A DNA stretch of 64,000 nt, taken from Jeotgalicoccus meleagridis. GTDB lineage: Bacteria > Bacillota > Bacilli > Staphylococcales > Salinicoccaceae. The translations under genes were made by a program, and so were the position numbers. Numbering within the stretch: the stretch's first letter is position 1; every line of letters starts with the position of its first letter. The stretch lies in assembly GCF_903994045.1 (NCBI RefSeq), contig NZ_CAJEWD010000006.1, positions 62,001 to 126,000 on the forward strand, given 5' to 3'. Shown here in pieces: positions 1-11,621 of this stretch. The notes under the pieces were generated by a model that searched no databases, was not told where the DNA came from, and saw only the letters and a list, made by a program, of their open reading frames with translations.

Positions 1-2577
<2,577 letters not shown>

Positions 2578-2594
2578 TTTAAAAACTCCATTTA

Positions 2595-3260
2595 TTAAAT
2601 GATTGTCGTGAGTGCACTTTCTACATCATCATAAATGATGTTACCTACCACAATGGTATCACTGGCAGATGACATCAATTTTGCCTGATCATAATTCTGT
2701 ATACCCCCACCGTAAATGACATGGGCGTGTTCACATGCATCATATGCTTCTTTAACTAAACTTCGATCACCTAACATGCCACTGTATTCTATGTAGATAT
2801 AATCCATCTTGTATAATTTATCGAGCATATGCACCATAGCAAGCAATTCTTCATCATTGATTTGTTTACACTCTGCACGAGTAAAGGCTTTGCAATTCTC
2901 ATTTAAGATAATATAAGGTAAGAGACTGATATTATCGTATTCAATAAAATCATGATATTCCATTAAAGCTTCCACCAACATACCATGTGAATACTTCACA
3001 TTTACAGTGTTGATAACAGTTGGAATGTAGTAATGGTCAAAACCAGGCACAACTGCATCAGGATGAGATATTTCAAGTGCGATAGTGATGCCACGGTCCC
3101 TAATTTTTTCTAGAACTGTCGTGATATTTTCACTTGTCACACCATCTGTACCTGAGACCATTATTAAATCCGTCTTTGAATTGATAATTTTGTCTAGGTC
3201 TTGATCCTTAATAATCTTTGCTGGATCTAGTTTAAATATATGCTTTGTGTCATCATTCAT
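2595..3260 (-). CDS. pcrB: Heptaprenylglyceryl phosphate synthase PcrB
   Basis: A TIM-barrel prenyltransferase that, in Bacillales, joins heptaprenyl diphosphate to sn-glycerol-1-phosphate to make an archaeal-type ether lipid precursor. The 221-aa protein is close to the usual length. It carries the phosphate-binding stretches LIMVSGTDGVT near residue 33 and YGGGIQNYDQAKLM near residue 184, and IEYSGMLGD. It is the first gene of the pcrB-pcrA-ligA run and has its own candidate promoter in the gap after the purB-operon terminator. Family assignment is strong; the in vivo product is inferred from Bacillus homologues. Confidence 0.95.
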   Translation of the reverse strand: MNDDTKHIFKLDPAKIIKDQDLDKIINSKTDLIMVSGTDGVTSENITTVLEKIRDRGITIALEISHPDAVVPGFDHYYIPTVINTVNVKYSHGMLVEALMEYHDFIEYDNISLLPYIILNENCKAFTRAECKQINDEELLAMVHMLDKLYKMDYIYIEYSGMLGDRSLVKEAYDACEHAHVIYGGGIQNYDQAKLMSSASDTIVVGNIIYDDVESALTTII

Positions 3261-3292
3261 AAGAACATATCCTTTATAAAAATCATACGATA

Positions 3293-3301
3293 ATTATAGC
3301 A
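3293..3301 (-). promoter_or_regulatory. Extended -10 promoter for pcrB-pcrA-ligA
   Basis: Read on the minus strand, the gap upstream of pcrB contains TGCTATAAT, a perfect extended -10 element, about 35 bp before the pcrB start codon. No good -35 box is seen at the proper distance, which is acceptable for an extended -10 promoter. It lies just downstream of the terminator of the preceding operon. Confidence 0.5.
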
Positions 3302-3311
3302 TTATTGAGTC

Positions 3312-3355
3312 TTAAAAAACATAAAAGCCCGTGAGTGAAACACTCAACGAGCCTT
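3312..3355 (-). terminator. Rho-independent terminator of the pncB-to-ldcB-like operon
   Basis: On the minus strand AAGGCTCGTTGAGTG pairs with CACTCACGGGCTT around a short TTT loop, followed by a T-rich run. The stem begins at the stop codon of the peptidase gene (3354-4031). Confidence 0.85.
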
Positions 3356-4031
3356 ATAATAAATCGAAGTATTCTTCTAATGTAAGTCCACTTTCTTTTA
3401 TATCAGTTGCCTTGTCTCCAACATATCTCAAATGCCACGGTTCATACATATAGCCGGTAATATCTTCCTTACCTTTGAGGTAACGAATGATAAAACCATA
3501 CTCATGGGCATGCTCAGATAACCACTCAAATTCCGGTGTATATTCAAATGATGTTTGTAAGAGTACAGCACTATCATAAGAACCAACGTCGATTGCTAGT
3601 CCTGTTTGGTGTTCAGAATGACCTGGCTCTGCACTGTATTTATCAGCAGCTTCTTTACCATCACGTGCTACATAATTATTGTATAGCTCAGCTTGATAAT
3701 TGTAAGATCTAAAACCACTGACGAGTTCAAAAGATAAACCCTCGGCCGCTGCATCTTCAAACATTTGTAAATATGCTTCTTCTGTCTCAGCTTGTAAACC
3801 AGGATTGTAATCATTAGGTAGAGGTATCTCTTTATTCACAATTAACACACCATCTGCATAAGTGATACCATCAATCTCTTCAACGTGAACAGGAATATCT
3901 AAATTAGAAAATGATAACGACTCATATTGTTTATTATATTCAATTGCTTCAAGGGCAGTTGCATCTTCACTACCACAGGCACCCAATGTTACAAGTAACA
4001 TGAGTGCCATAACCACTTTGATAAACTTCAT
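3354..4031 (-). CDS. M15 family D-alanyl-D-alanine carboxypeptidase lipoprotein (LdcB/VanY-like)
   Basis: Zinc peptidase predicted to trim terminal D-Ala from peptidoglycan stem peptides at the outer face of the membrane. The first 25 residues form a lipoprotein signal with lipobox VTLGAC, so Cys19 is the likely lipid anchor. Family hallmarks follow: SGFRSYNYQ, then GHSEHQTGLAIDV (HxxGxAxD zinc ligands) and EPWHLRYV (catalytic Glu and third zinc ligand). Length 225 aa fits a one-domain VanY/LdcB protein. Its ATG overlaps the purB stop by one base (TAATG), so it is probably coupled to purB, an unexpected partner. D,D- versus L,D-specificity cannot be told from sequence. Confidence 0.9.
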   Translation of the reverse strand: MKFIKVVMALMLLVTLGACGSEDATALEAIEYNKQYESLSFSNLDIPVHVEEIDGITYADGVLIVNKEIPLPNDYNPGLQAETEEAYLQMFEDAAAEGLSFELVSGFRSYNYQAELYNNYVARDGKEAADKYSAEPGHSEHQTGLAIDVGSYDSAVLLQTSFEYTPEFEWLSEHAHEYGFIIRYLKGKEDITGYMYEPWHLRYVGDKATDIKESGLTLEEYFDLL

Positions 4032-5326
4032 TATTCTAGACCTGCACGCTTAAAGATTGTATCCACTCGGCGTAAGTGATGAGATTCATCGAAACATGCT
4101 TCTAATTCTTCTTCGTTTAACACTTCAGTAATCGCCTTATCTTCACTCGCTAAAGTTTGAAGTGGCACCTTAGTCTCCCAAGATTCCATAGCTTTAGGTT
4201 GAACGATATCATATGCTTTTTCACGTGACATCCCTTTATCGATTAGAGCTAACATGATTTGCTGAGAATAGACAAGACCGAAGGTCTTATCAATATTTGC
4301 CTTCATATTGTCTTCAAAGACAGTTAAGTTCTTCATAATGTTTCCAAAGCGATTCAACATGTAATCTAAAGCAATCGTCACATCTGGTAACATGATACGT
4401 TCAGCTGAAGAGTGAGAAATATCTCTCTCATGCCAAAGCGGCACATTTTCATATGCAGTCGTAACGTAACCACGGATCACACGGGCAAGCCCTGAGACAT
4501 TTTCACTACCGATCGGATTTCTCTTATGTGGCATAGCACTTGAACCTTTTTGTCCTTTTCTAAAGGCTTCTTCAACTTCTCTTGTTTCTGTTTTTTGAAG
4601 GTGTCTAACTTCAACTGCAAATTTTTCAATAGATGTTGCAATCAGGGCAAGGACAGCAATATAGTGTGCGTGTCTATCTCTTTGCAAAGTTTGAGTAGAC
4701 ACTTCTGCCACATTTAAACCAAGATGCTGACAGACATAAGCTTCTACTTCAGGTGGAATGTTGGCAAAAGTTCCTACAGCGCCACTCATCTTACCAACTT
4801 CGATCTCTTCTCTCACATCTTCAAAACGCTTCAGATTACGTTTCATCTCCTGATGCCAGAGCGCCATCTTGATACCGAATGACGTCGGTTCTGCATGGAC
4901 ACCGTGAGTACGACCCATCATGATTGTATGTTTATGAGCGCGTGCTTTATCAGCTAATATGTCGATAAAATTCTCAAGGTCTTTTTGAATGATTTCATTC
5001 GCTTGTTTTAAAACAAAACTTTGTGCTGTATCAACGACGTCTGTCGAAGTTAAACCATAGTGAACCCATTTTTTCTCTTCACCTAAAGTTTCAGATACTT
5101 GTCTTGTAAAAGCGACGACATCATGACGGGTTTCCTGTTCAATTTCTTGTATTCTTTTGGCATCAACACGTGCATTTGGACGAATATTTTTCACTTCATC
5201 TTTTGGAATAATTCCAAGTTCTGCCCATGCCTCACTTGCAAGTATTTCTACTTCTAACCAAGCCTGGTATTTATTATCTTCTGTCCATACTTTAGCCATT
5301 TCCGGTCTGGTATACCTACTGATCAT
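4031..5326 (-). CDS. purB: Adenylosuccinate lyase PurB
   Basis: Cleaves SAICAR to AICAR plus fumarate, and adenylosuccinate to AMP plus fumarate, so it serves both the IMP pathway and AMP synthesis. The 431-aa length is standard for the Bacillus type. It shows the fumarase-superfamily signature [11 protein letters not shown], the TSTDVVDTA loop, and [10 protein letters not shown] carrying a catalytic His. It lies in a minus-strand run behind pncB, nadE, UPF0316 and the NETI gene, away from the main pur operon at 28.7-38.2 kb, as is usual in this family of bacteria. Confidence 0.97.
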   Translation of the reverse strand: MISRYTRPEMAKVWTEDNKYQAWLEVEILASEAWAELGIIPKDEVKNIRPNARVDAKRIQEIEQETRHDVVAFTRQVSETLGEEKKWVHYGLTSTDVVDTAQSFVLKQANEIIQKDLENFIDILADKARAHKHTIMMGRTHGVHAEPTSFGIKMALWHQEMKRNLKRFEDVREEIEVGKMSGAVGTFANIPPEVEAYVCQHLGLNVAEVSTQTLQRDRHAHYIAVLALIATSIEKFAVEVRHLQKTETREVEEAFRKGQKGSSAMPHKRNPIGSENVSGLARVIRGYVTTAYENVPLWHERDISHSSAERIMLPDVTIALDYMLNRFGNIMKNLTVFEDNMKANIDKTFGLVYSQQIMLALIDKGMSREKAYDIVQPKAMESWETKVPLQTLASEDKAITEVLNEEELEACFDESHHLRRVDTIFKRAGLE

Positions 5327-5338
5327 ATATATTCATCC

Positions 5339-5530
5339 TTACTCTTTAATTAATTTTCCTTCAAAGATAATCTCTTGATGAGAGACGACAATTTGTCCAT
5401 CTTCTTCTTTAAAGACCGGCGCTTCAAGTCTTCTTGTCACCTGATAACCTTCGTCTTTCATCTGTTTTAATACTTCTGTTATGTCTTGTCCAGGTTCAAC
5501 TTTAAATTTCTTTTTTCGTTTTTGTGACAT
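5339..5530 (-). CDS. NETI-motif small protein (YebG-like)
   Basis: A 63-residue conserved protein of unknown function found next to purB in many Bacillales. The family core is visible as a lysine-rich start, [19 protein letters not shown], a variant of the NETI stretch, and a C-terminal [10 protein letters not shown]. The start is placed at the ATG at 5528-5530 (MSQKRKKKF) because AGGAAG lies six bases before it; a longer reading from 5557 has no such site. It overlaps the upstream UPF0316 gene by 29 nt and sits 12 bp before purB. Confidence 0.85.
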   Translation of the reverse strand: MSQKRKKKFKVEPGQDITEVLKQMKDEGYQVTRRLEAPVFKEEDGQIVVSHQEIIFEGKLIKE

Positions 5531-6149
5531 TATTATCTTCCTGTTCTTGAGCATCATAAAATTCTTCTAACACTTCTTCTACATTTTCAGGTTGATAGTT
5601 CTTCATACGACGTTTGCTGAGTCCTTTAGTCCAGAAACCACCATGAATGTTTTTAGGTTCATAAGAAATAATAAAGGCTTTATCATCAAGCTCTCTGATG
5701 GTCTCCATTAATTTTCTTTCATATTTTCTTGGTGTTAGAATTTGCATAACTGTTCGCTGTCCATCGCGTCCATATTGATGTCCGTGCGTTACACCATAGC
5801 CTAAATTTCTCAAGTCATTTGGTAAATCTATATCTTTTTTACCGGTTGTCACATTAACAACTGTATAACCTAGGGCAAGTTGTTCCTCAATCTTAGTTCC
5901 TACTAAAATCCCAACCCCAAAACCAAGCGCATAAGCGACAATATTTTGTGGTCTGTCTAAATTATCAAGTACTAAACCTAGTCCGATTACATAGACAAAA
6001 GTTTCCATGATACTAAAAGCTGCGGCGACAAAACGGTAACCCTTTAAAGTCATTATTGTCCGCATTGTTAAAAATGTCACGTATATAATATTAATAATAA
6101 AGATGATTAATATCATTAACATCGGACTTTCATTTATGATGTCTAACAT
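5502..6149 (-). CDS. UPF0316 membrane protein (DUF5698/DUF2179, YebE-like)
   Basis: Integral membrane protein of unknown role. The first 95 residues hold about three hydrophobic segments ([23 protein letters not shown] and two more), followed by a soluble DUF2179 domain ([28 protein letters not shown] split here across the region 90-130) with [21 protein letters not shown]. The C-terminal tail is acidic. The ATG shares one base with the nadE stop, preceded by GGGGAG, so it is translationally coupled to nadE. Members of this family sit beside purB in Bacillus and Staphylococcus. Confidence 0.88.
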   Translation of the reverse strand: MLDIINESPMLMILIIFIINIIYVTFLTMRTIMTLKGYRFVAAAFSIMETFVYVIGLGLVLDNLDRPQNIVAYALGFGVGILVGTKIEEQLALGYTVVNVTTGKKDIDLPNDLRNLGYGVTHGHQYGRDGQRTVMQILTPRKYERKLMETIRELDDKAFIISYEPKNIHGGFWTKGLSKRRMKNYQPENVEEVLEEFYDAQEQEDNNVTKTKKEI

Positions 6150-6988
6150 TATTCTCCCCGATTCTCTATATTTTTAGGCAAATGATAGCGATGATATGGT
6201 AAGACTCTTTTGTGCTCTGAGCGTTTATACAAACGAATGATTGTCTCATAGTCAGAGTCACTAACAGGCTGACCTTCTAGAAAATCATCGATGACAGCAT
6301 AAGTTACACCAAGCGCTTCTTCATCACTTAAGAGGGGCTTATCACTTTCAAGATCTGCAGTTGGCACTTTTTCATAAAGGTGAGCTGGGCAGTCCAAATA
6401 TTTCAACAGCTCACGGCCCTGTCTTTTATTTAATCCAGTGAGTGGAGTTAGGTCACAAGCACCATCTCCAAATTTCGTATAAAAGCCTGTCAAGGCCTCA
6501 GCCGCGTGATCAGTCCCTAAGACAACACCCGACGTATGTGCAGCAATTGCATACTGTACCTTCATCCGTTCACGTGCTTTTTCGTTACCTTTATGAAAAT
6601 CACTTAAGTTAAAACCACTATCAGCTAAGGCACTCACACTTGCATCAACTGCTGGTGCAATATTAACTACTTCATTGTGGTCTGGATCGATAAACTTCAC
6701 CGCATCTATTGCATCTTGTTCGTCTGCTTGTCTACCATATGGTAATCTCACGCTGTAAAAATAAACATCCAGACCTTCACTTCTTAATTCTTCAGCTGCC
6801 ATCTGTGATAGTTTTCCAAGTAAAGTAGAGTCCTGACCACCAGAAATACCAAGCACCAAACTTTTAAGAAAATTATTTGCCTTGACGTAATCTTTGATGA
6901 AATCAATAATTCCCCTTACTTCTGTCGCCGGATCAATTGTTTTTTTAACATGGAGTTTTTTAATTATCTCTTCTTGTAAATCCGTCAT
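6149..6988 (-). CDS. nadE: Ammonia-dependent NAD+ synthetase NadE
   Basis: Makes NAD+ from deamido-NAD+, ATP and ammonia, the last step of the nicotinate pathway. The 279-aa length is that of the NH3-dependent type without a glutaminase domain. The ATP pyrophosphatase P-loop [13 protein letters not shown] is at residues 46-58; also visible are [36 protein letters not shown] and [12 protein letters not shown]. It starts 5 bp after the pncB stop, pairing two consecutive enzymes of NAD salvage in one operon. Confidence 0.97.
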   Translation of the reverse strand: MTDLQEEIIKKLHVKKTIDPATEVRGIIDFIKDYVKANNFLKSLVLGISGGQDSTLLGKLSQMAAEELRSEGLDVYFYSVRLPYGRQADEQDAIDAVKFIDPDHNEVVNIAPAVDASVSALADSGFNLSDFHKGNEKARERMKVQYAIAAHTSGVVLGTDHAAEALTGFYTKFGDGACDLTPLTGLNKRQGRELLKYLDCPAHLYEKVPTADLESDKPLLSDEEALGVTYAVIDDFLEGQPVSDSDYETIIRLYKRSEHKRVLPYHRYHLPKNIENRGE

Positions 6989-6993
6989 TCAAA

Positions 6994-8445
6994 TCACTCC
7001 AATACTTGATTTGATAAAGTTTCAACCAAATCATTTTTAATATTCCATAATTTACTTGAGAGATCGACTGGATACTCTTGTGGATTTAAGAAGCGCTTCG
7101 TTTCTTCCCACATATGATTCAGATTTTCCTCACAATTTTTTTGCATTTCTAAGACAGATGGTGACTCATAGACCAATTCACCATCTACAAAAATATCATG
7201 TAAGAGTTCAACTGCCTCAAAATTTTTAACTAGTTTTTTCTTCATAGTATGAACAGGGTGGAACATTAAAAGTGGTTCACTAGTATCGATTTTCTCATCG
7301 TAAACCGTAATGTAATCCCCCTCTGACATTCCTGTATCTTTATTGATAATACGGTAGAGGTTTTTCTTACCAGGCGTAGTTACCTTTTCAATATTTCCTG
7401 AAATTTTAATGCGGTTTAACCATTCACCATTGTCACCTTCAATGGCAGCTAACTTATATACTGCACCTAGTGCTGGATGATCGAAGGCTGTGATTAATTT
7501 AGTGCCAATCCCCCAGCCGTCTACCTTAGCCCCTTGTGACAGTAGTGATAGTATCGTCACTTCATCTAGATCATTAGAAACGATAATCTGTGCGTCATGA
7601 AAACCAGCTTCATCTAACATTTTACGTGCTTGTTTTGTTAAGTAAGCAATGTCACCAGAGTCAATTCTAATACCAACGAAGTTAATCTTATCCTTATATT
7701 CTTTAGCCACTTTAATAGCTGTTGGAATACCAGATTTTATAGTGTCAAAAGTATCTACTAAAAAGACACAATCTGAGTGCGTATCAGCGTATGCTTTAAA
7801 GGCATCATAATCATTTCCGAAAGCTTGGATCATAGCGTGTGCATGTGTGCCACTCGGCTTGATGCCAAAAAGCTTGGCCGCGCGCACATTACTCGTACCA
7901 TTAAAACCACCTATTATCGATGCGCGCGCCCCCCATAAGGCTGCATCAAACTCATGTGCTCGTCTTGTACCGAATTCCATAAGATTATCATTTGGTACTA
8001 ATTGTCTAATGCGACTTGCTTTAGTTGCGATTAAAGTTTGGAAGTTAACGATATTTAAAAGTGCTGTCTCAATTAACTGCGCTTCTGCTAGGCCTGCTTC
8101 AATTTGTACAAGAGGTTCATTGTTGAAGACAGTATCTCCTTCTAGAACTGAACGCATGGTGCCTGTAAAGCGAATTGTTTTTAAATAAGCTAAGAATTCT
8201 TCTTCATAACCTAAGGTCTCTAAATATGCGATATCACTATTTGAAAAATGTAAGTTCTGTAAGTAATCAATCATCCGCTCTAAACCAGCAAAAACTGCGT
8301 AGCCATTATCAAATGGCATCTGTCTAAAATATAGATCAAAGATTGTCTTTTTATTATGTATACCTTTCTCAAAGTAGGTTTTTGTCATATTAATCTGATA
8401 TAAATCCGTGTGCAACATGAAACTGTCATCTTCAAATTTATACAT
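6994..8445 (-). CDS. pncB: Nicotinate phosphoribosyltransferase PncB
   Basis: Forms nicotinate mononucleotide from nicotinate, PRPP and ATP, the first committed step of Preiss-Handler NAD salvage. At 483 aa it has the length of the Gram-positive long form. Landmarks are LHTDLYQINMTKTYFE at the N-terminus, FGTRRAHEFDAALWGARA with the phosphorylated His region, GTHAHAMIQAF, and VDGWGIGTKL. First gene of a minus-strand run ending at 3354; divergent from ppaC across a 170-bp spacer in which a TATAAT is seen on the minus strand but no convincing -35. Confidence 0.96.
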   Translation of the reverse strand: MYKFEDDSFMLHTDLYQINMTKTYFEKGIHNKKTIFDLYFRQMPFDNGYAVFAGLERMIDYLQNLHFSNSDIAYLETLGYEEEFLAYLKTIRFTGTMRSVLEGDTVFNNEPLVQIEAGLAEAQLIETALLNIVNFQTLIATKASRIRQLVPNDNLMEFGTRRAHEFDAALWGARASIIGGFNGTSNVRAAKLFGIKPSGTHAHAMIQAFGNDYDAFKAYADTHSDCVFLVDTFDTIKSGIPTAIKVAKEYKDKINFVGIRIDSGDIAYLTKQARKMLDEAGFHDAQIIVSNDLDEVTILSLLSQGAKVDGWGIGTKLITAFDHPALGAVYKLAAIEGDNGEWLNRIKISGNIEKVTTPGKKNLYRIINKDTGMSEGDYITVYDEKIDTSEPLLMFHPVHTMKKKLVKNFEAVELLHDIFVDGELVYESPSVLEMQKNCEENLNHMWEETKRFLNPQEYPVDLSSKLWNIKNDLVETLSNQVLE

Positions 8446-8615
8446 TAATCTCTCTCCTGTACTATTGTCATATTTATTTTAATTTTATCACATAAAAATA
8501 TCCTATTATACTCTAACCTTAATGGTTTGAACGTAACTTATAGAATGACAAGTAGAGAAATGTTAAAATATAAGAGAAATGAAATTTACAGGATTAAAAA
8601 GGAGAATCATTTATA

Positions 8616-9536
8616 ATGACACTTAAAATATTTGGTCACCAAAATCCGGACACGGATACAATATCATCTGCACTTGTTGCGAGTGACATCGAAAGACAAC
8701 TTGGTCATGATGCAACTGCTTACCGCTTAGGTGAAATTAACGCTGAAACGCGCTATGCATTAGACCACTTCAAAGTTACAGAACCAGAATTACTAACATC
8801 ACTTAACAGTGGTGATCAAGTCATTTTAGTCGATCATAATGAGAAACAACAATCAGCTGAAGATATTGATCAAGCAGTTGTGACAAAAGTTTATGATCAT
8901 CACAGAATTGCTAACTTTGAAACAGAAGGTCCACTATATTACCGTGCAGAGCCAGTGGGATGTACTGCAACAATTTTAAATAAAGTATACAAAGAAAACA
9001 ACTTAACGATATCAAAAGAAATGGCAGGTTTGATGCTGTCTGCAATCATTTCTGATACTCTACTCTTTAAATCACCAACGACGACAGAAGAAGATATCGA
9101 TGCAGCAAGTGACTTAAAAACAATCGCTGAAGTTGACTTAGAACAGTATGGCCTAGAAATGCTCAAAGCTGGAGCTTCAACAAGAGATAAAACTGCTGAA
9201 CAATTAATTTCAGGAGATGCTAAGACATTTGATATGGGCGAGAAGAGTGTCCGTATCGCTCAAATTAATGTGGTTGATGTTGACGAAGTATTTAATCGTA
9301 GAGAAGAATTAGAAGCTGCAATCAATGCGGAAATTGAAGCAGAAGACTACGATCTATTTACACTTATCGTGACGGATATCTTGAACTCTAACTCTAAAGT
9401 CCTTGCACTTGGCCGTGAATTCTCATCAGTAGAACGTGCCTTTGGAGTTGCTTTAGATCAAAATACAGCGATTTTAGAAGGCGTTGTATCTCGTAAAAAA
9501 CAAGTCGTTCCAAATATTACAAAAGCATTATCTTAA
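8616..9536 (+). CDS. ppaC: Manganese-dependent inorganic pyrophosphatase PpaC (DHH family II)
   Basis: Hydrolyses pyrophosphate in the cytoplasm and so pulls biosynthetic reactions forward. At 306 aa it has normal length. The family II metal and substrate residues are visible: GHQNPDTD at 7-14 (His8, Asp12, Asp14), VDHNE at 72-76, the DHH motif at 94-96, and C-terminal SRKKQVVP from residue 292, which binds the phosphates. The ATG follows AAGGAGAA. It is a single-gene unit with its own terminator. Confidence 0.97.
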   Translation: MTLKIFGHQNPDTDTISSALVASDIERQLGHDATAYRLGEINAETRYALDHFKVTEPELLTSLNSGDQVILVDHNEKQQSAEDIDQAVVTKVYDHHRIANFETEGPLYYRAEPVGCTATILNKVYKENNLTISKEMAGLMLSAIISDTLLFKSPTTTEEDIDAASDLKTIAEVDLEQYGLEMLKAGASTRDKTAEQLISGDAKTFDMGEKSVRIAQINVVDVDEVFNRREELEAAINAEIEAEDYDLFTLIVTDILNSNSKVLALGREFSSVERAFGVALDQNTAILEGVVSRKKQVVPNITKALS

Positions 9537-9542
9537 AATATT

Positions 9543-9583
9543 AAAGGGCTTAGAAATCTTAAGATTTCTAAGCCTTTTTTTGA
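9543..9583 (+). terminator. Terminator of ppaC
   Basis: GGCTTAGAAATCTT and AAGATTTCTAAGCC form a near-perfect stem followed by seven T residues on the plus strand. Confidence 0.9.
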
Positions 9584-9610
9584 TCTATTTAGACGAGACG
9601 ATATATTTCA

Positions 9611-9895
9611 TCATTCAATTATTCTGGTGAAAATATTAGTCTTACCAGTTTCTAATAATTTTTGTGTGCAACTATCTCTCACTTCAAATTCTAAATCGTT
9701 CACTGCTCTTCCAAATGACACCTCATCAATCCAATTTGTCAGAGATGCTTGGTCATAACAGTTTGGGTGAACAATTTCTTTGTTTGTATAATCAACAATC
9801 ACCCTAGTGGTCGTAGGTGTTTTATCGACTAAAGGTAAAAATAACACTCCTAAGACTATGACAATCAGTATACCCCACACGATATTTTTTCTCAT
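9611..9895 (-). CDS. Small membrane-anchored protein of unknown function (94 aa)
   Basis: I do not recognise this protein. Residues 5-22 are strongly hydrophobic (IVWGILIVIVLGVLFLPL) and make one membrane anchor or uncleaved signal; the remaining 70 residues are polar, with two cysteines (PNCYD and RDSCT) that could form a disulfide outside the cell. The gene diverges from the YolD-like gene across 111 bp that carry an SOS-type operator. SOS-induced division inhibitors such as YneA and SosA are also short, single-pass proteins, but no sequence match to them is seen, so this is only a contextual thought. Confidence 0.6.
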   Translation of the reverse strand: MRKNIVWGILIVIVLGVLFLPLVDKTPTTTRVIVDYTNKEIVHPNCYDQASLTNWIDEVSFGRAVNDLEFEVRDSCTQKLLETGKTNIFTRIIE

Positions 9896-9939
9896 AATGC
9901 GTCCTCACTTAATGTATTCTTCTATAAATTTAACATAAA

Positions 9940-9992
9940 TCCTAAGCTTGAAAAATCGAACATACGTTCGTATAATGAGTTTAAGCTTAGGA
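9940..9992 (+). promoter_or_regulatory. LexA (SOS)-controlled promoter framed by an inverted repeat
   Basis: TTGAAA at 9948-9953 and TATAAT at 9971-9976 are separated by 17 bp. The spacer holds CGAACATACGTTCG (9957-9970), which fits the Gram-positive LexA box CGAACRNRYGTTYC at 13 of 14 positions. The core promoter is flanked by a perfect 10-bp inverted repeat, TCCTAAGCTT (9940-9949) and AAGCTTAGGA (9983-9992). LexA bound in the spacer would block polymerase directly. Confidence 0.85.
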
Positions 9993-10006
9993 AAGAAGGA
10001 AATAGT

Positions 10007-10315
10007 ATGGATTATTGTAATCTTTCGTCTCAACAAGCAAATTTAAATATTCCTTTGAGTAAGCGTAAAGGAAAAATAGAGCGACCAATCCTTTCTGACA
10101 ATCGTTTAAAATTAATAGAAACGATCTTAGAAGAAGCGATGCAGCTCAACAAAGCTATTCGCATCGACTATCTTTATGATGGTAGCTGCTTTTATATTGA
10201 ACTTGACGCCATAAAAATAGACCAATGGAGCATGCTGCTCATTGGTCAAAAGTACAAAAGTGAAGATTTTGTTTTTGTGCCTTTTTTAGACATTTTAAAT
10301 ATTGAATATATATAA
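10007..10315 (+). CDS. YolD-like protein, SOS-regulated
   Basis: 102-aa protein with the YolD-like pattern: RPILSDNRLKLIETILEEAM followed by a short beta-rich domain (IRIDYLYDGSCFYIELDAIKID...FVPFLDILNIEYI). YolD-like proteins are usually encoded directly before a Y-family DNA polymerase (UvrX/ImuB-like) and are thought to aid it in error-prone repair. Here no polymerase follows: folD begins on the other strand with no gap after the TAA. The LexA box in the promoter supports a DNA-damage role. AGAAGGAA precedes the ATG. Family call is by pattern and context; the biochemical role is not established. Confidence 0.75.
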   Translation: MDYCNLSSQQANLNIPLSKRKGKIERPILSDNRLKLIETILEEAMQLNKAIRIDYLYDGSCFYIELDAIKIDQWSMLLIGQKYKSEDFVFVPFLDILNIEYI

Positions 10316-11197
10316 TTAGTCTTCTTGTTTCTCCAAAAATAATACTGGCTCTTTTTGATACTCTGTCGCTTTAACTAGATGGTAAGCAAGTACTGTTGTT
10401 GTAATTGCACCAATACCGCCTGGTACCGGGGTAATATATGAAGCTTTGTCTTTAACCGCTTCATAATTCACATCTCCGACCATCTTGCCTGCTTCATTAA
10501 AATTAATACCAACATCAATAACGACAGCACCTTCTTTAACATGAGGTTCATCGATTAAATTAATTGCACCTGCTGCTGAAACAATCACATCAGCATCTTT
10601 ACATTTATCAACTAAATCATCTGTATATAAGTTACAAGTTGTCACAGTCGCCTCTCTGTTCATCATCAAGAGAGATAATGGTTTACCAACTACTGCACTC
10701 GCACCAACTACTGTAACGTTTTTACCTTTAAGATCGATGTCATAAAAATCAAGCATATTCATGACTGCTGCAGGTGTACAAGGTTCAAGTCTATCACTAT
10801 CGTTCGTTAAGACTTTTCCTAGGTTTGATGCTTTCATGCCATCAATATCTTTGAAAGAGTTCATGACCTCAGCCACTCTCTTCATTGGTATATGTTTTGG
10901 TAAAGGTTGTAGCAGTAAAATTCCGTGTATAGAATAATCTTCATTAATTTCTCGGAATTTAGTTAGAAATACTTTGGTAGATACATCATCTGGGAAATGG
11001 TATTGTACAGTGTCCATACCTAATTTTTCAAAGCGTTTAACAGCAGCATTTTCATAAGAAATTGAGTCTGATAAATCGCCTACTCTAACAAAAGCAACTT
11101 TAGGTTTAATACCATGTGATTCTGAAACCTCTAGGGCTTTTCGAATCTCATCAGATAGATGTGCGGCAACTTTCTTGCCATCCATAACGATTGTCAT
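10316..11197 (-). CDS. folD: Bifunctional methylenetetrahydrofolate dehydrogenase / methenyl-THF cyclohydrolase FolD
   Basis: Interconverts 5,10-methylene-THF and 10-formyl-THF with NADP+, feeding PurN and PurH and formyl-Met-tRNA synthesis. The 293-aa length is normal. Motifs seen are YENAAVKRFEKLGM (the usual YxxxK catalytic pair), LLLQPLPKH, the NADP-binding VVGASAVVGKPLSLLMMNREATVT, and C-terminal ITPVPGGIGAITTTVL. In many staphylococci folD stands just upstream of purE; here it is some 27 kb away from it. Its stop codon abuts the stop of the YolD-like gene. Confidence 0.97.
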   Translation of the reverse strand: MTIVMDGKKVAAHLSDEIRKALEVSESHGIKPKVAFVRVGDLSDSISYENAAVKRFEKLGMDTVQYHFPDDVSTKVFLTKFREINEDYSIHGILLLQPLPKHIPMKRVAEVMNSFKDIDGMKASNLGKVLTNDSDRLEPCTPAAVMNMLDFYDIDLKGKNVTVVGASAVVGKPLSLLMMNREATVTTCNLYTDDLVDKCKDADVIVSAAGAINLIDEPHVKEGAVVIDVGINFNEAGKMVGDVNYEAVKDKASYITPVPGGIGAITTTVLAYHLVKATEYQKEPVLFLEKQED

Positions 11198-11261
11198 AAA
11201 GACACTCCCCCTATTTACTAGTCATTGACCCAAAGTCATTATAGCATAAACAAGTTGGTAT

Positions 11262-11295
11262 ATTAAAAAAAGCTATCATCAAATGATGATAGCTA
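11262..11295 (-). terminator. Terminator of rpmG
   Basis: On the minus strand ATAGCTATCATC and GATGATAGCT pair around a short loop, followed by seven T residues. It ends transcription of rpmG just before folD. Confidence 0.85.
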
Positions 11296-11302
11296 TAAGT
11301 TA

Positions 11303-11452
11303 TTATTTAGTTTCACGGTGTAACGTGTACTTGTTCAATCTAGGGCAGAATTTCATCATCTCGATACGCTCTGGATTGTTTCTTTTGTTTTTCTTAGTGC
11401 TGTAGTTGCGGTCTCCGCATTCTGTGCAAGCTAATGTAACGATTACTCTCAT
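11303..11452 (-). CDS. rpmG: Ribosomal protein L33 (RpmG)
   Basis: 49-residue protein of the large ribosomal subunit, very similar to the staphylococcal L33 that begins [16 protein letters not shown]. The first zinc-type pair C9-x-x-C12 is present; of the second pair only C36 remains, with leucine at position 39 (FCPRLNKY), so it may not hold zinc tightly. It ends HRETK like other L33 proteins. An AAAGGAGG site precedes the ATG. Too short for many ORF scans but unmistakable. Confidence 0.95.
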   Translation of the reverse strand: MRVIVTLACTECGDRNYSTKKNKRNNPERIEMMKFCPRLNKYTLHRETK

Positions 11453-11506
11453 TTCTGTCGCCTCCTTTAACTAAGTATAATCAAACTTTAATGATAATAT
11501 ACTCGA

Positions 11507-11524
11507 ATCAACTGGCCAGTTGAT
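11507..11524. promoter_or_regulatory. 18-bp perfect palindrome upstream of rpmG (possible operator)
   Basis: ATCAACTGGCCAGTTGAT is a perfect palindrome about 55 bp upstream of the rpmG start, where an operator or upstream promoter element would lie. A second weaker dyad, ATCATC...GATGAT, follows at 11523-11541. The function and the binding protein are unknown. Confidence 0.4.
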
Positions 11525-11621
11525 CATCCATCACAGATGATTGGTATATGCCTATTAAATCACCTTTACTATTTTACTAGGATTTACGATAAATTTCAAG
11601 TCTTTATTAAGTAACTTTGTA

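Noticed and set aside
9940-10315. Prophage or integrated element around the YolD-like gene
   Set aside because: No integrase, attachment repeats or other phage genes; neighbours are ordinary housekeeping genes.
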